NCBI GenBank assembly: GCA_025041195.1
Contig: JAKCFM010000002.1
Coordinates: 558,001-622,000 of the forward strand
Length of the DNA stretch: 64,000 nucleotides
Source: Halobacteriales archaeon YIM A00013
GTDB lineage: Archaea > Halobacteriota > Halobacteria > Halobacteriales > Haloarculaceae
Direction of reading: 5' to 3'
Under the pieces are notes generated by a model. The model worked only from the letters and a program-made list of their open reading frames with translations, did no database searches and was not told the origin of the DNA. Each line of letters begins with the position of its first letter. Within the stretch, counting starts at the first letter, position 1. Both the position numbers and the translations under genes were made by a program. Positions 16,703-26,455 of this stretch are shown piece by piece.

Positions 16703-17899
16703 ATGGATTTTAGTGAGCCATCCGAGGCAGTCCAGCTGAAGCGGGCGCTCGACGATTTCATCGACCAGGAGGTTGCACCGCTAGAGGCCGAACACGAGGA
16801 GTTTCTCGGCCCAGATTATGAGCGCCATATCGTCGACAGCGACAATCGACAGGTGGATGCGTATCGTTCGGTACTCGAAACCGTCCGCAAGCGCGCGGTG
16901 GACGCTGGGTTCTACGGCATGTCGATGCCAGAATCGGCAGGTGGTGGCGGCGTCTCAACCGTGACACAGGGAATCGTTACGGAACACCTCTCGAATCGGC
17001 CACCGGGCTTTCACTCGGCGATTCTCGGCGGTGCGGGCGGACCGACGCCAATTCTGTTGGCCTGTACGGACGACCAGCGCGACCAGTATCTGGACCCATT
17101 GATGGCGGGTGAGCTCACGACCTGCTTTGCGCTCTCTGAGCCCGCACACGGCAGCGATCCACAGTATATGGAGACAACAGCACAGAGAGACGGTGACGAG
17201 TGGGTGCTTAATGGGACGAAATACTGGATTTCGAACGGTCCGTACGCGGATTTTGCGATCGTGTTTGCCAGAACGAGTGGCGAGTCAGGCGACTATCACG
17301 GCATCTCAGCATTTCTCGTCGACGCGTCCACCCCTGGCTACGAAGTGGGGCGAATCCACCGGACGATGGGATTGACGCCGGGGAGTCAGTGTGAGCTCCA
17401 GTTCACCGACTGTCGGGTGGGAGACGACCAGGTGCTCGGCGAGATTGATCAAGGCTTTACTACGGCGATGAACTGGATCGGCGGCGGACGAATTTCGATC
17501 GCGGCAGCCAGCGTTGGGAGTGCCCAGCACCTGCTCGATCTGGCCGTCGAGTATGCAAGCGATCGTGAAACGTTCGGCAAACCGATCAGCCAGCGCCAGG
17601 GAATTAGCTTTCAGCTGGCGGATCTGGCGACCGAAATCGAGCAGGTCAGACAGCTGTATCGCTACGGTGCCTGGTCGCTTGATCAGGGGAATGAGGCGCG
17701 AACGCTGGTTTCGATGGCGAAACTCCGCGGTGCAGCGCTGTACAACACCGCTGCTGACGTTGCAATGCAGGTTCACGGCGGTGCCGGTTTCATGAAGGAC
17801 CTGCCGATCGAACGGGAGTATCGGTCGGCACGCGTCTATCGCATTTTCGAGGGAACGGACGAAATCCAGCGCCGGTCGATCGCCCAATCCCTGTTCTGA
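16703..17899 (+). CDS. Acyl-CoA dehydrogenase
   Basis: A 398-residue member of the same FAD family as the neighbour at 14432, but clearly diverged, so this is not a recent duplication. CFALSEPAHGSDPQY, LNGTKYWISNGPYADFAIVFA and the C-terminal REYRSARVYRIFEGTDEIQR are diagnostic. The start at 16703 is preferred over the frame opening at 16655 because AACTATTATTT near 16669-16679 forms a TATA box 23 nt upstream. It ends 10 nt from the convergent stop of the acyl-CoA synthetase at 17910. Confidence 0.92.
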   Translation: MDFSEPSEAVQLKRALDDFIDQEVAPLEAEHEEFLGPDYERHIVDSDNRQVDAYRSVLETVRKRAVDAGFYGMSMPESAGGGGVSTVTQGIVTEHLSNRPPGFHSAILGGAGGPTPILLACTDDQRDQYLDPLMAGELTTCFALSEPAHGSDPQYMETTAQRDGDEWVLNGTKYWISNGPYADFAIVFARTSGESGDYHGISAFLVDASTPGYEVGRIHRTMGLTPGSQCELQFTDCRVGDDQVLGEIDQGFTTAMNWIGGGRISIAAASVGSAQHLLDLAVEYASDRETFGKPISQRQGISFQLADLATEIEQVRQLYRYGAWSLDQGNEARTLVSMAKLRGAALYNTAADVAMQVHGGAGFMKDLPIEREYRSARVYRIFEGTDEIQRRSIAQSLF

Positions 17900-17909
17900 C
17901 GCCCGTCGT

Positions 17910-19463
17910 TCAGCTGTCGTTTTCGACTTCGAGTTTGTATTTCTGGACCTTCCCCGACGCGGTGCGGGGGAGTTCCTCGACGAATTCGATCTCACGTGGG
18001 TGTTTGTACGGCGCGATCGTGTCAAGCACGTACGTTTTGAGCTGGTCAGTCGTCACGGCTACGTCTGGACGACACACGACGTACGCCTTTGGTATCTCGT
18101 TGCGTCGTTCATCAGGCACCCCGATCACGGCACATTCGGCGACAGCTTCGTGTTCGGTGAGCACTGCTTCGATCTCGCTGGGATAGACGTTGTAGCCGGC
18201 GCTGACGATGACGTGTTTTTTCCGGTCGACGATCTCGTAGTAGTTGGTTTCATCTCGCTGGGCAATGTCTCCGGTTCGGAAATACCCATCCTCGGTGAAC
18301 GCCGCTTCGGTCGCCTCCGGGAGGTTGTGATAGCCCGCCATCACCTGTGGCCCGCGCACGAGCAGTTCGCCCGGCTCGCCGACCGGCAGCTCTTCGCCAG
18401 CTTCGTCGACGATCTTGCAGTCGGTCATACGCGTTGGCTGCCCGACCGTACCGGGTTTGAGCCCCATTGTCGAGCCACGCTGGCTGTGGGTTGCACCGTG
18501 TGTTTCGGTGAGTCCGTACCCCTCTCCAATATCCACACCGGCCGTCGTTTCGAACTCCTCCTGGATCGCCCCAGAGAGCTTTGCGCCGCCTTCGGCGGCC
18601 ATCTCCAAACAGGTGAGATCGTACGATTCGAAATCAGCTGCCGTGACCATATCGACGTACATCGCGGTCACGCCCACAAAATGCGTTATCGATTCGGCTT
18701 CGATCAACTCCATACAGCTCGATGCGTCCCAGTTGGCGGCACTTCGGAGGTAGACCGCTCCACCGCGGATAAGGGGCTGCAGGGCGCTGTGCGTGAACCC
18801 AGTAATGTGGTACATCGGCAGCCAGATCAAGCTCCGCACGGCTTCGTCGTCGACCGATTGCCGCCCTGTAAGCGTCGCCGTGAGCTGTGCCCGGACGTTG
18901 GCGTGTGTGAGCTGAACGCCTTTGGGTTGGCCCGTCGTTCCGGACGTGTACGGCAACAGCGCTACATCCTCGTCGTCGCGTTCGACAAGCCGCTCAGAGG
19001 CCCGTACTGATTCGAACTGATGAACATCGTCGCGGCTTGAAGCAACGGCGATCACCTCGAGCTCTCGATCCATCGTCGAGAGCGTCGCATCGATGTGTTC
19101 GAGTAACGCGGCGTGTGTGAGCACGCCGTCCGCGTCCGTATCTTCGATCTGGTGTGTCAGCTCCCGAGTTCGATACTGTGGATTCACCGGCGAAACTATG
19201 ACCCCCGCCCGAAACGCACCGAGTGCACCGATCAGATACGCCGGGCAGTTGGGCAAATACACCAACAGCGTCGAACCCGGTTCGAGCCCGAGTTCATCAA
19301 ACCCCCCGGCAAATCGAGCGCTTTCAGTCTGCAACTCAGCATGGGTAAGCGTCCGACCGTGATACTCCACCGCTGGGCTGGTGCCGTGATGCCGGACGGT
19401 TTCGTCATACAGTCGAGCGACGTTCCCGGATCGTGCATCGTCGGCCACGGATGCGAGTTCCAT
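17910..19463 (-). CDS. AMP-dependent acyl-CoA synthetase/ligase
   Basis: A 517-residue ANL-superfamily enzyme that activates a carboxylic acid to its CoA thioester via an acyl-adenylate. LLPYTSGTTGQPKGVQLTH is the P-loop-like A3 motif, GEGYGLTETHG is A5, and YFRTGDIAQRDETNYYEIVD is A7/A8. The C-terminal ELPRTASGKVQKYKL carries the catalytic lysine. Its size fits medium- or long-chain and aromatic-acid ligases. It is convergent with the dehydrogenase at 16703 and shares its direction with the MaoC gene upstream (56-nt gap), a likely two-gene operon. A second, diverged paralogue lies at 34052. Confidence 0.92.
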   Translation of the reverse strand: MELASVADDARSGNVARLYDETVRHHGTSPAVEYHGRTLTHAELQTESARFAGGFDELGLEPGSTLLVYLPNCPAYLIGALGAFRAGVIVSPVNPQYRTRELTHQIEDTDADGVLTHAALLEHIDATLSTMDRELEVIAVASSRDDVHQFESVRASERLVERDDEDVALLPYTSGTTGQPKGVQLTHANVRAQLTATLTGRQSVDDEAVRSLIWLPMYHITGFTHSALQPLIRGGAVYLRSAANWDASSCMELIEAESITHFVGVTAMYVDMVTAADFESYDLTCLEMAAEGGAKLSGAIQEEFETTAGVDIGEGYGLTETHGATHSQRGSTMGLKPGTVGQPTRMTDCKIVDEAGEELPVGEPGELLVRGPQVMAGYHNLPEATEAAFTEDGYFRTGDIAQRDETNYYEIVDRKKHVIVSAGYNVYPSEIEAVLTEHEAVAECAVIGVPDERRNEIPKAYVVCRPDVAVTTDQLKTYVLDTIAPYKHPREIEFVEELPRTASGKVQKYKLEVENDS

Positions 19464-19519
19464 GCAACAGCGTATGATGGGTAACTAATAAATGTTACTC
19501 AGAAATAAGTTGTTGCGGG

Positions 19520-20521
19520 CTACGATTCGTTGGAGACGGTTGCGTTGCCGGAAAGTACCGTCCCCCGTTCCGTTTCTGCAGTGAGTTCGATCGTGATGTC
19601 GTCGGACACCGCGTTCACTGCTCCGGATGCAACGATCGTCTCTCCCGGGAACACCCGTGATTGAAACCGGACGCCGAACGACTTGATTGCATCAATTCCA
19701 ACCCAGTCGGTGAGCATCCGCCCGGTAATACCGGCAGTGAACATTCCCTGTCCGAACACGCTGGGAACGCCGGCGGCCGTCGCGTACGGTTCGTTGTAAT
19801 GAATCGGGTTAAAATCTCCACTGGCTCCTGCATAGCGGACGAAATCCTGCCGAGTGAGCGACTCGACGGTGATCGTCGGACCGCGATCGCCGACGGCGAG
19901 TGCATCGGTCGTGTCGAGTCGTTCGGCTGGAGGTGTGGATCGTGGCTGGATCGATCGGGCTGACAACCCGCTCACTGAGGGTGCAGTACCACCAGTGCTG
20001 GCCTGACCGCTGTCGTCGTCGGAGTGAGTCGTGTCATCGACTGGTTCGGTCTCGATCGTCGTCGAGCGCTCGGTGAGAACGTGTTCGCCGTGCTGGTCAG
20101 TGAAGGTTGTTTCAAGCTCGGCAAACGTCATCGTCCCGCCGCGTTGCCCCTCCCGTCGATACACGTCAGTGAGCGTCGTCGTTCCCGAGAGAACGTCGCC
20201 AACACGAATCGGACGGTCGTACTCGTACGACTGCTCGCCATGGAGCAATCGTTCCGGATCGAATCCGATCGCAATGCCGTATTCGGGTGTGTTCGGTGGT
20301 CGATACCGATCAAACGCGCTCACCGTGGTGAACGTTGGTGGCGCAGGCATTCGATCGTGGCCTCGCTCGTCAGCGGCGGATTCGTCCAGAAACACCGGAT
20401 TGGAATCGGTGATCGCACGGGCGAACTCCGCGACTTTCCCAGCAGTAACGGCGAACGCCTCGACGGTCACCACAGAATCGCCGACGCGTGATTCGAGCGC
20501 CGAGAACGACTCATCATTCAT
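19520..20521 (-). CDS. Two-domain MaoC-type hydratase (FAS1-like dehydratase fused to MaoC)
   Basis: A 333-residue protein with two hot-dog folds. The N-terminal half (about 5-150) is of the FAS1-like dehydratase type, with PAPPTFTTVSAFDRY and LLHGEQSYEYDRPIRVGDVL. A Ser/Thr/Asp-rich linker (about 150-200) joins it to a MaoC half carrying the hydratase-2 motif YAGASGDFNPIHYNEPYA, whose Asp and His are catalytic. It would hydrate a trans-2-enoyl-CoA. Haloarchaeal mesaconyl-CoA hydratases have a similar two-domain build, so that is an alternative. The ATG at 20521 is preferred over an upstream frame opening at 20614 because it immediately precedes the conserved SALESRVGD region. Confidence 0.85.
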   Translation of the reverse strand: MNDESFSALESRVGDSVVTVEAFAVTAGKVAEFARAITDSNPVFLDESAADERGHDRMPAPPTFTTVSAFDRYRPPNTPEYGIAIGFDPERLLHGEQSYEYDRPIRVGDVLSGTTTLTDVYRREGQRGGTMTFAELETTFTDQHGEHVLTERSTTIETEPVDDTTHSDDDSGQASTGGTAPSVSGLSARSIQPRSTPPAERLDTTDALAVGDRGPTITVESLTRQDFVRYAGASGDFNPIHYNEPYATAAGVPSVFGQGMFTAGITGRMLTDWVGIDAIKSFGVRFQSRVFPGETIVASGAVNAVSDDITIELTAETERGTVLSGNATVSNES

Positions 20522-20686
20522 CAACTGATACTCAGGTGGAGATACACGTAACTCTGACGACGAAACACGTATGGTGTCGGGCGAAAACGAATCGATTGTC
20601 GTCGTGAGTAGCACGTATATCCCGTCTCAGCAGCGCAATCGCAGGCAGACAACCACGCAGTCAACCCTGACCAGGGTGGGTCGGCG

Positions 20687-21991
20687 ATGAGCAATGACCA
20701 CCACTACACGGAGCGAGAGATCCGAACGATAGCGCTGGCGGTAATCACCGGCGTGTTTTTCGGCGGCGTGGCAACGGGAGTGGCGTTCCCAACGCTCCCA
20801 CTGCTCGACGATCACCTGGCGATCAGCGCCGTGATGCTGAGCGTGATTCTCTCGGCGAATCGAATCGCTCGGCTCGTGATGAACACGCCGGCCGGTGCGA
20901 TCGTTGACCGTCTCGGCGCGCGCTGGCCAATGATCTGCGGGCTGTTCACACAGGCAGCAGCGCCGTTTGGCTACATCATCGGATTGGGAGTACCGACCAC
21001 ACTGATTGCCCTTCCAGGGGGAGCGACGATATCGATACCTGGCGTTGTGTTCGTGCTAGCGCGCCTGTTCTGGGGGATCGGCAGCGCGTTCGTCTTCATC
21101 GGGGCGTTCGCGACGATTTCACACGTCACGACGAACCAGAACCGGGGACGGTGGATCAGTTACATGCGCGGTGGCCAGTCACTTGGCTTTCCCACTGGAC
21201 TGGTCGTCGGTGGCGTTGTTGCCGATCTGTTCGACATCCAGACGGCGTTTCTTGTCGCTGGCGTTCTGGCGCTCGCTGCTGGCGTGACGGCAGCACTGGT
21301 GTTGCCAGACGTCCATCGTGGTGGCGCAGACGACGGCGTCACGCTTCGATCGCTCCCTGGACTGGTGGCGCGACAACCGATCGTCCTCGCCGTCGGTATC
21401 GGCAATTTCAGCGTTCGATTCCTGTGGGGTGGGATCATCCTTTCGACGATGGCCAGGTTCGCGAGCGATCACGCGATCCGACTGGCTTCATTTGAGGCGG
21501 CCGGTATCAGCGGGCTGGTGATGGCAATCGGTGTCCTCTGTTCGGGGAGTGCAACGCTCGCAACTGGGAAGCTCTCCGATCGCGTCGGGAACCGGTCAAT
21601 TCTCACTGTGCCGGCGTTCTGTTCGATGGCGGCCGGCTTTGTCGTCCTCGCCATTGGTCGGTCGGTCGAGCCGTTGGTCGGTGCCATCGTCTGTATCGGC
21701 CTCGGTATGGGCGTCGCGGCTCCGTCGCTGCTGGCAATTCTGGGAGATCTCACGCCGGGCGATGAACTCGGCCGGATGGGTGGCATATACAACGGCATGG
21801 GTGACGTGGGACTCAGTCTCGGGCCGCTCGTTGCTGTGCCGGCCGTGGATCTCTGGTTTGGCTACCGGAACACGTATCTCCTCTGTGCAGTGTTGCTCTG
21901 TGGCTGTCTGCTGGTTGTCTCGGTGCCATTATTCCGTCGAACAGCAGCTAGCAGGTCCAACGCTACCGTTCCTACGGATGGCGACGACTGA
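20687..21991 (+). CDS. MFS transporter
   Basis: A 434-residue protein with about 12 hydrophobic segments. NTPAGAIVDRLGARWPMICG, between helices 2 and 3, is the MFS loop motif (G-x-x-x-D-R-x-G), and GKLSDRVGNRS repeats it in the second half. Polytopic drug, sugar and organic-acid carriers share this pattern, so the substrate is unknown. It is divergent from MaoC (165 nt between starts) and 75 nt upstream of the ABC permease genes, reading in the same direction, so it may share their transcript. Confidence 0.88.
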   Translation: MSNDHHYTEREIRTIALAVITGVFFGGVATGVAFPTLPLLDDHLAISAVMLSVILSANRIARLVMNTPAGAIVDRLGARWPMICGLFTQAAAPFGYIIGLGVPTTLIALPGGATISIPGVVFVLARLFWGIGSAFVFIGAFATISHVTTNQNRGRWISYMRGGQSLGFPTGLVVGGVVADLFDIQTAFLVAGVLALAAGVTAALVLPDVHRGGADDGVTLRSLPGLVARQPIVLAVGIGNFSVRFLWGGIILSTMARFASDHAIRLASFEAAGISGLVMAIGVLCSGSATLATGKLSDRVGNRSILTVPAFCSMAAGFVVLAIGRSVEPLVGAIVCIGLGMGVAAPSLLAILGDLTPGDELGRMGGIYNGMGDVGLSLGPLVAVPAVDLWFGYRNTYLLCAVLLCGCLLVVSVPLFRRTAASRSNATVPTDGDD

Positions 21992-22066
21992 ATCACTGCC
22001 CACGAGTCGTTCTCGAAATACTGCACACGACGAAAGAATTAACAACTACATTTCCAATGTGGTATC

Positions 22067-23005
22067 ATGGCAACCGACACGGCTGGTGATCCCCCACCAC
22101 ACGATAGTGTGTCATCTCCACGGTGGCACAGAATGCTTCCCGAATCTGTCTGGGGGTGGCTGTCGATCACGCCGGTACTGCTGTTGTACACCATCGTTGC
22201 ACTGTGTCCGATCACGTTCGCCGTCGTGGCGTCGTTTCACGACGTCCACCTGTTGAATCCAGAGTGGACGTTCGTTGGCCTCTCGAACTACGCCGAGGTC
22301 TTCCAGATCGATCGATTCTGGGGCTCAATGTGGCGTGGCGTGCTGTTCATGATTGGATCGACGCTCGTCCAGTTCGTCGTCGGCGTGTGGATGGCGCTGG
22401 TGATCGATTCACTGTCGCGCACCAGCCGACTGGTGAGTACGCTCGTGTTCACCTCGTATCTGGTCCCGACGATCGTCGTCACGGTCGTCTTCGAGTTCAT
22501 GCTCGATCCGTACGACGGCGTTGTTCACGCGGCCGGCTCGTCGCTCGGGCTGTGGAACAACTTTCTCCTCGGAAACACCGACCTGGCAATGGCCGCTGTG
22601 GTAGTGATCTCTTCCTGGAAGTTCGCGGCATTCGTGTCGCTGTTTACGCTTGCCCAGCTTCGATCGATTCCTGACCGGTTCTACGAGGCAGCACAAGTGT
22701 GTGGAGCAACACGGTGGGAGCAGTTCCGAGATATCACGTTCCCCCGTATACGCGGCGCGCTTGCTGTCGTCGTCTTTCTCCGTGCGATCTTCATGTTCAA
22801 CAAATACGACGTCATCTGGCAGCTCACCGAGGGTGGACCGGGATCGGCAACGACGACGATGCCGATTCTCGCATTCAAAGAGACGTTTCAGATGAACGCG
22901 TATGGACGTGGCAATGCGATCGCCGTCATCATGTTTCTGGTTCTGTTCGCCGGCGGGGTGCTCTACTTACGAGCGATGAATCCCAGCCAGGAGGTACACA
23001 CATGA
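22067..23005 (+). CDS. ABC transporter permease, MalF/UgpA type
   Basis: A 312-residue protein with six hydrophobic segments. The cytoplasmic EAA loop FYEAAQVCGATRWEQFRDITFP contacts the ATPase. This is the first of two inner-membrane components of a carbohydrate-uptake (CUT1) importer. Its last codon overlaps the start of the second permease (ATGA at 23002-23005), showing translational coupling. Substrate is not predictable; sugars and glycerol-phosphate compounds are typical of the class. Confidence 0.92.
   Translation: MATDTAGDPPPHDSVSSPRWHRMLPESVWGWLSITPVLLLYTIVALCPITFAVVASFHDVHLLNPEWTFVGLSNYAEVFQIDRFWGSMWRGVLFMIGSTLVQFVVGVWMALVIDSLSRTSRLVSTLVFTSYLVPTIVVTVVFEFMLDPYDGVVHAAGSSLGLWNNFLLGNTDLAMAAVVVISSWKFAAFVSLFTLAQLRSIPDRFYEAAQVCGATRWEQFRDITFPRIRGALAVVVFLRAIFMFNKYDVIWQLTEGGPGSATTTMPILAFKETFQMNAYGRGNAIAVIMFLVLFAGGVLYLRAMNPSQEVHT
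22989..22995 (+). promoter_or_regulatory. Shine-Dalgarno sequence for the second permease
   Basis: AGGAGGT ends 6 nt before the ATG at 23002, inside the end of the upstream permease gene. It decides the start within a frame that opens much earlier and marks this as an internal operon gene. Confidence 0.7.
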
Positions 23006-23871
23006 GCGACGCAGATTCGCTTGGCCGATCGGTTCGGCTTTCGTTCCGACACCGGAACCGCCTCTACAGAGTCGGCCTCTCGGCGAGCGCCGTCGTGCTC
23101 GTCGTATTGCTTGGCTTTCCGCTCTACTGGATGGCTGCGAACGCCGTTCGGACTCGTCTTGGCGTCCAGGACGGCGGTTTGCTCCCCGCGCCCGACGCTG
23201 TCACCCTAGAGCAGTTTGCGGTCATTACTGATCCGACGGTCGGACAGTATCTCATCAACAGCACGATCGTCACCGTTGGCGTGGTGCTCACCGTGCTGGC
23301 GATATCGCTCGTTTCCGGCTACGGTCTCGCCCGGTTCGAATTCCCGCATAAGATTGCCGTTGCACGATTCTTGCTGCTGGGCTACATGTTCAGCCCGATC
23401 GTCCTCTCAATTCCCCTGTATCTCATCTGGGATCGGCTCGGGCTGTTGAACTCGTATCTCGGACTGATTCTTGCGCTGAGTGCAATCTCAATGCCGTTTT
23501 CGGTCTGGCTGATGTGGAAGTATATCCAGACGATTCCAGAATCAGCAGAGGCGTCCGCGTGGGTGGCAGGCGCGTCTCGCTGGCGGGCGTTTGTCGACAT
23601 CGTGATTCCACAGACGAAACCGGCAATGATCGCCAACGCCATCTTCGCGTTTGCGATCGCGTGGGGTGATTTCACGTTCGCGTACGTGTTGATGCCGAAC
23701 AACGATGCCACCACGTTTCCGGCCGGACTGTTTCGGTTGCTGGGCTCACAGTGGGATGCGAGCTGGGCGGAGTTCATGGCGATGAGTCTCATGCTCACGC
23801 TGCCCCCGCTCGTGTTTGCATTCTTCCTGCAGTCGTATCTGCTACAAGGCTTCAAAATCAGGGCGCTATGA
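23002..23871 (+). CDS. ABC transporter permease, MalG/UgpE type
   Basis: A 289-residue second permease with six hydrophobic segments and an EAA loop reading ESAEASAWVAGASRWRAFVD. It starts at the ATGA overlap with the first permease behind a good Shine-Dalgarno sequence. In CUT1 systems the MalG-type subunit pairs with the MalF type. The ATPase gene begins 34 nt downstream. Confidence 0.92.
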   Translation: MSDADSLGRSVRLSFRHRNRLYRVGLSASAVVLVVLLGFPLYWMAANAVRTRLGVQDGGLLPAPDAVTLEQFAVITDPTVGQYLINSTIVTVGVVLTVLAISLVSGYGLARFEFPHKIAVARFLLLGYMFSPIVLSIPLYLIWDRLGLLNSYLGLILALSAISMPFSVWLMWKYIQTIPESAEASAWVAGASRWRAFVDIVIPQTKPAMIANAIFAFAIAWGDFTFAYVLMPNNDATTFPAGLFRLLGSQWDASWAEFMAMSLMLTLPPLVFAFFLQSYLLQGFKIRAL

Positions 23872-23905
23872 CGCGAATACCACCCATACCAACAATACAC
23901 AACAC

Positions 23906-24976
23906 ATGGTTTCAATAACACTCGACGGTGTGACGAAGGAGTACGGCTCACTGACTGCAGTTGATGATCTCAGCCTCACGATCGAAGACGGCGAGTTCGT
24001 CTCGCTCGTTGGCCCCTCTGGCTGTGGGAAGACCACGACGCTCAGAATGGTTGCGGGCCTGGAAACCGTCACGAACGGTCAGATTCGGTTTGGCGACCGG
24101 ACCGTCACCAGCGCACCAGTGCAACAACGCGGCGTAGCGCTGTTGTTCCAGGACATCGCACTCTATCCACATATGACGGTCGAGGAAAACATTGCGTATC
24201 CGCTGAAACTCGCTGGCGTCAATGGGAGCGACCGCCACGAACGGGTCGTCGAGACGGCATCGCTGTTGCAGGTCGAAGACCAACTGGAAAAGTATCCCGG
24301 CGATCTTTCGGGCGGACAACAACAGCGCGTGGCGCTCGGCCGATCGATCATCAGGGAGCCCTCGCTGTTTCTGTTCGACGAACCGATGAGCGATCTCGAC
24401 GCGAAGCTCAAACACGAGCTACGCCCGCTGTTCGCTGAGATTACGGATCAGGTCGGCTGTCCGACGCTGTATGTCACGCACGATCAGGAAGAGGCGATGA
24501 CGATGTCCGATCGGATTGCCGTGATGAATGACGGCCAGCTTGCCCAGATCGACACGCCAGACGAAGTGTACCGACGGCCGGACACACAGTTCGTTGGTGA
24601 GTTCGTCGGCCGACCCGCGATGGAGTTTTTCGACGTTCGGATCGAAAACGGTGCCAACGGACCCGAACTGCTCGCGGGTGAGAACCTAACGCTCGCACAC
24701 AACGGACTGAACGGCTACGACGGCGATGATTTGCGCGTCGGTATCAGGCCACAACATCTCCGGGTAACTGAACGACACTCCGGTGGCATTCCCGCCACGC
24801 ACGTGTTCGATGAGACGCTCGGCGATCGGACCCACAGCCTGTTCGAGACACCAGTGGGTCGTGTGACCGTCGAGACACCACCCGATTTCCGAGGGGGACA
24901 AACGGACTACTCCATCGAGATCGACGTGGAGAAGCTTTCGCTGTACGATCCTTCGAGTGGCGTCCGAATCGGTTGA
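23906..24976 (+). CDS. ABC transporter ATP-binding protein, MalK/UgpC type
   Basis: A 356-residue ATPase. Walker A is GPSGCGKT (36-43), the Q-loop lies in LLFQDIALYPHM, the signature is LSGGQ (134-138), Walker B is LFLFDEP (154-160), and the switch His lies in LYVTHDQEEAMT. A C-terminal TOBE/OB domain (about 235-356) is typical of CUT1 ATPases, which can be shared by several importers. Start at the ATG at 23906, where the conserved MVSITLDGVTKEYG begins, not at upstream frame openings. Confidence 0.93.
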   Translation: MVSITLDGVTKEYGSLTAVDDLSLTIEDGEFVSLVGPSGCGKTTTLRMVAGLETVTNGQIRFGDRTVTSAPVQQRGVALLFQDIALYPHMTVEENIAYPLKLAGVNGSDRHERVVETASLLQVEDQLEKYPGDLSGGQQQRVALGRSIIREPSLFLFDEPMSDLDAKLKHELRPLFAEITDQVGCPTLYVTHDQEEAMTMSDRIAVMNDGQLAQIDTPDEVYRRPDTQFVGEFVGRPAMEFFDVRIENGANGPELLAGENLTLAHNGLNGYDGDDLRVGIRPQHLRVTERHSGGIPATHVFDETLGDRTHSLFETPVGRVTVETPPDFRGGQTDYSIEIDVEKLSLYDPSSGVRIG

Positions 24977-25057
24977 GCTCGATTCAACTCACTCGCTCTC
25001 TAGTATTTATAATTATCATCGAAACACTTATGCTCTAGTTACCAACACTGGAGGTGT

Positions 25058-26455
25058 ATGTCACGATACCAACCAACACGCCGTAGCGTGTTGCGAGCCA
25101 CGGGACTGGCAACCGCGACGGCCATTGCAGGCTGTCTTGGAACTGACAGCGGTGGTACAGACGACGGTACTGGTGACGGCGAGATCCACATCTTGACGGA
25201 TCTCACCGGCGAGCAGTGGGAGCCCTACTGGGAGGACGAACTCATCGCTGGATTCGAATCGTCCGCCGACGCGTCGGTGTCGGTGGAGTACGCCGGGATG
25301 CAAGGCCAGGGTGGCCAGCGTCTGGCGACACTGTTGCAGTCGAACACGCCGCCGGAGTGTTATCACGCGACGCAGACGGAAATCGGCGACCTGTTCAATC
25401 AGGGGTTGACTCAGTCCGTTGATTCGGTGATTGACGAGCTCGAATCCATCTGGGGTGAGACGCTGTTCAAATACACGATGCAGCCGTTCAACGGTGATCG
25501 CGACGAGGAGATGCACATGATCCCCAACGGGATCTATGTTGGCGGCGTCTTCAACTACCGAAAGGACATCTACGAAAAACTCGGTCTCTCAGTTCCCACA
25601 ACCTGGCAAGGGCTCGTAGACAACGCCAAAGCGATCCACGAATCCGATGACGTGCAGGCGGCTGGCTTCGGGGTGGCTGGAACGCCGGCTGGCAAATCCG
25701 GGTCGGACTTTTCGAACTGGCTGTTCAACGCTGGCGGCCAGACCTGGAAATCCGCCGGCGATTCGATCGAACTCGCGTTTGAAAAAGAACACGTGATGGC
25801 CGTCCTGGAGGTGCTCCAGGAGCTTGCAAACTATTCGCCGGACCCATCGAGTCTCTCGTGGGCAAAGACGATCGAGTACTGGGCCGGTGGCCGCATTGCG
25901 CAGTGTTTCATGAACAATGCCTGGCTCTGTGGACCGGCGTATGCGGCTGGAGCGACCGAGATTGCGCGCAACACGGAACAGGCGTTGATTCCCATCCGTG
26001 AGGGGGCCGATCCCATCACCCGTGGCTGGATACTCGCCAATGGAACGCCGATCATCAAGGGGTCGAGCAATCCCGAGGGTGCAAAGGCGTTCAACAAGTA
26101 CATGTTCGGAGAAGAACACATGATTCCGGTATCGCAGCTTGAGCCGATGCGGTTTATCCCGCCGTATGCGGACGTGATGGACGCCGACGCCTACCGGAAC
26201 GCGGAGATCTTCCAGGTGGAGGACGGCATCTTCCTGGAGAAAAACGAGAAAATCGTCTCTGAGATCGTCCCAGAGCTTGATAACGCTGACCTGCCGAGCT
26301 CACCCGAGACCTTGCACGTCGGAACGATCTACATCCAGGATCAGATGGTAAATCGTGTCCTCATCGAGGGCCAATCGCCCGAGGCAGCATACGAGTGGGC
26401 GCTCGATGAGTACGAGACACAGATTTCGAACGCGCAACAGCAAGCCAACTACTGA
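25058..26455 (+). CDS. ABC transporter substrate-binding lipoprotein, family 1
   Basis: A 465-residue extracellular solute-binding protein. MSRYQPTRRSVLRATGLATA is a twin-arginine signal and TAIAGC a lipobox, so it should be exported folded and lipid-anchored at the Cys. Mature-protein marks of family 1 include NGIYVGGVFNYRKDIYEKLG and PTTWQGLVDNAKAIHES. It has its own TATA-like TAGTATTTATAA near 25001, plus GGAGGTG ending one base from the ATG, too close for a normal Shine-Dalgarno. It completes the importer with 22067-24976. Its stop overlaps by 7 nt the convergent end of the next gene. Confidence 0.93.
   Translation: MSRYQPTRRSVLRATGLATATAIAGCLGTDSGGTDDGTGDGEIHILTDLTGEQWEPYWEDELIAGFESSADASVSVEYAGMQGQGGQRLATLLQSNTPPECYHATQTEIGDLFNQGLTQSVDSVIDELESIWGETLFKYTMQPFNGDRDEEMHMIPNGIYVGGVFNYRKDIYEKLGLSVPTTWQGLVDNAKAIHESDDVQAAGFGVAGTPAGKSGSDFSNWLFNAGGQTWKSAGDSIELAFEKEHVMAVLEVLQELANYSPDPSSLSWAKTIEYWAGGRIAQCFMNNAWLCGPAYAAGATEIARNTEQALIPIREGADPITRGWILANGTPIIKGSSNPEGAKAFNKYMFGEEHMIPVSQLEPMRFIPPYADVMDADAYRNAEIFQVEDGIFLEKNEKIVSEIVPELDNADLPSSPETLHVGTIYIQDQMVNRVLIEGQSPEAAYEWALDEYETQISNAQQQANY

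Noticed and set aside
18000-19010. 336-codon rightward open frame
   Set aside because: Antisense of the acyl-CoA synthetase; low-quality composition and no motifs.
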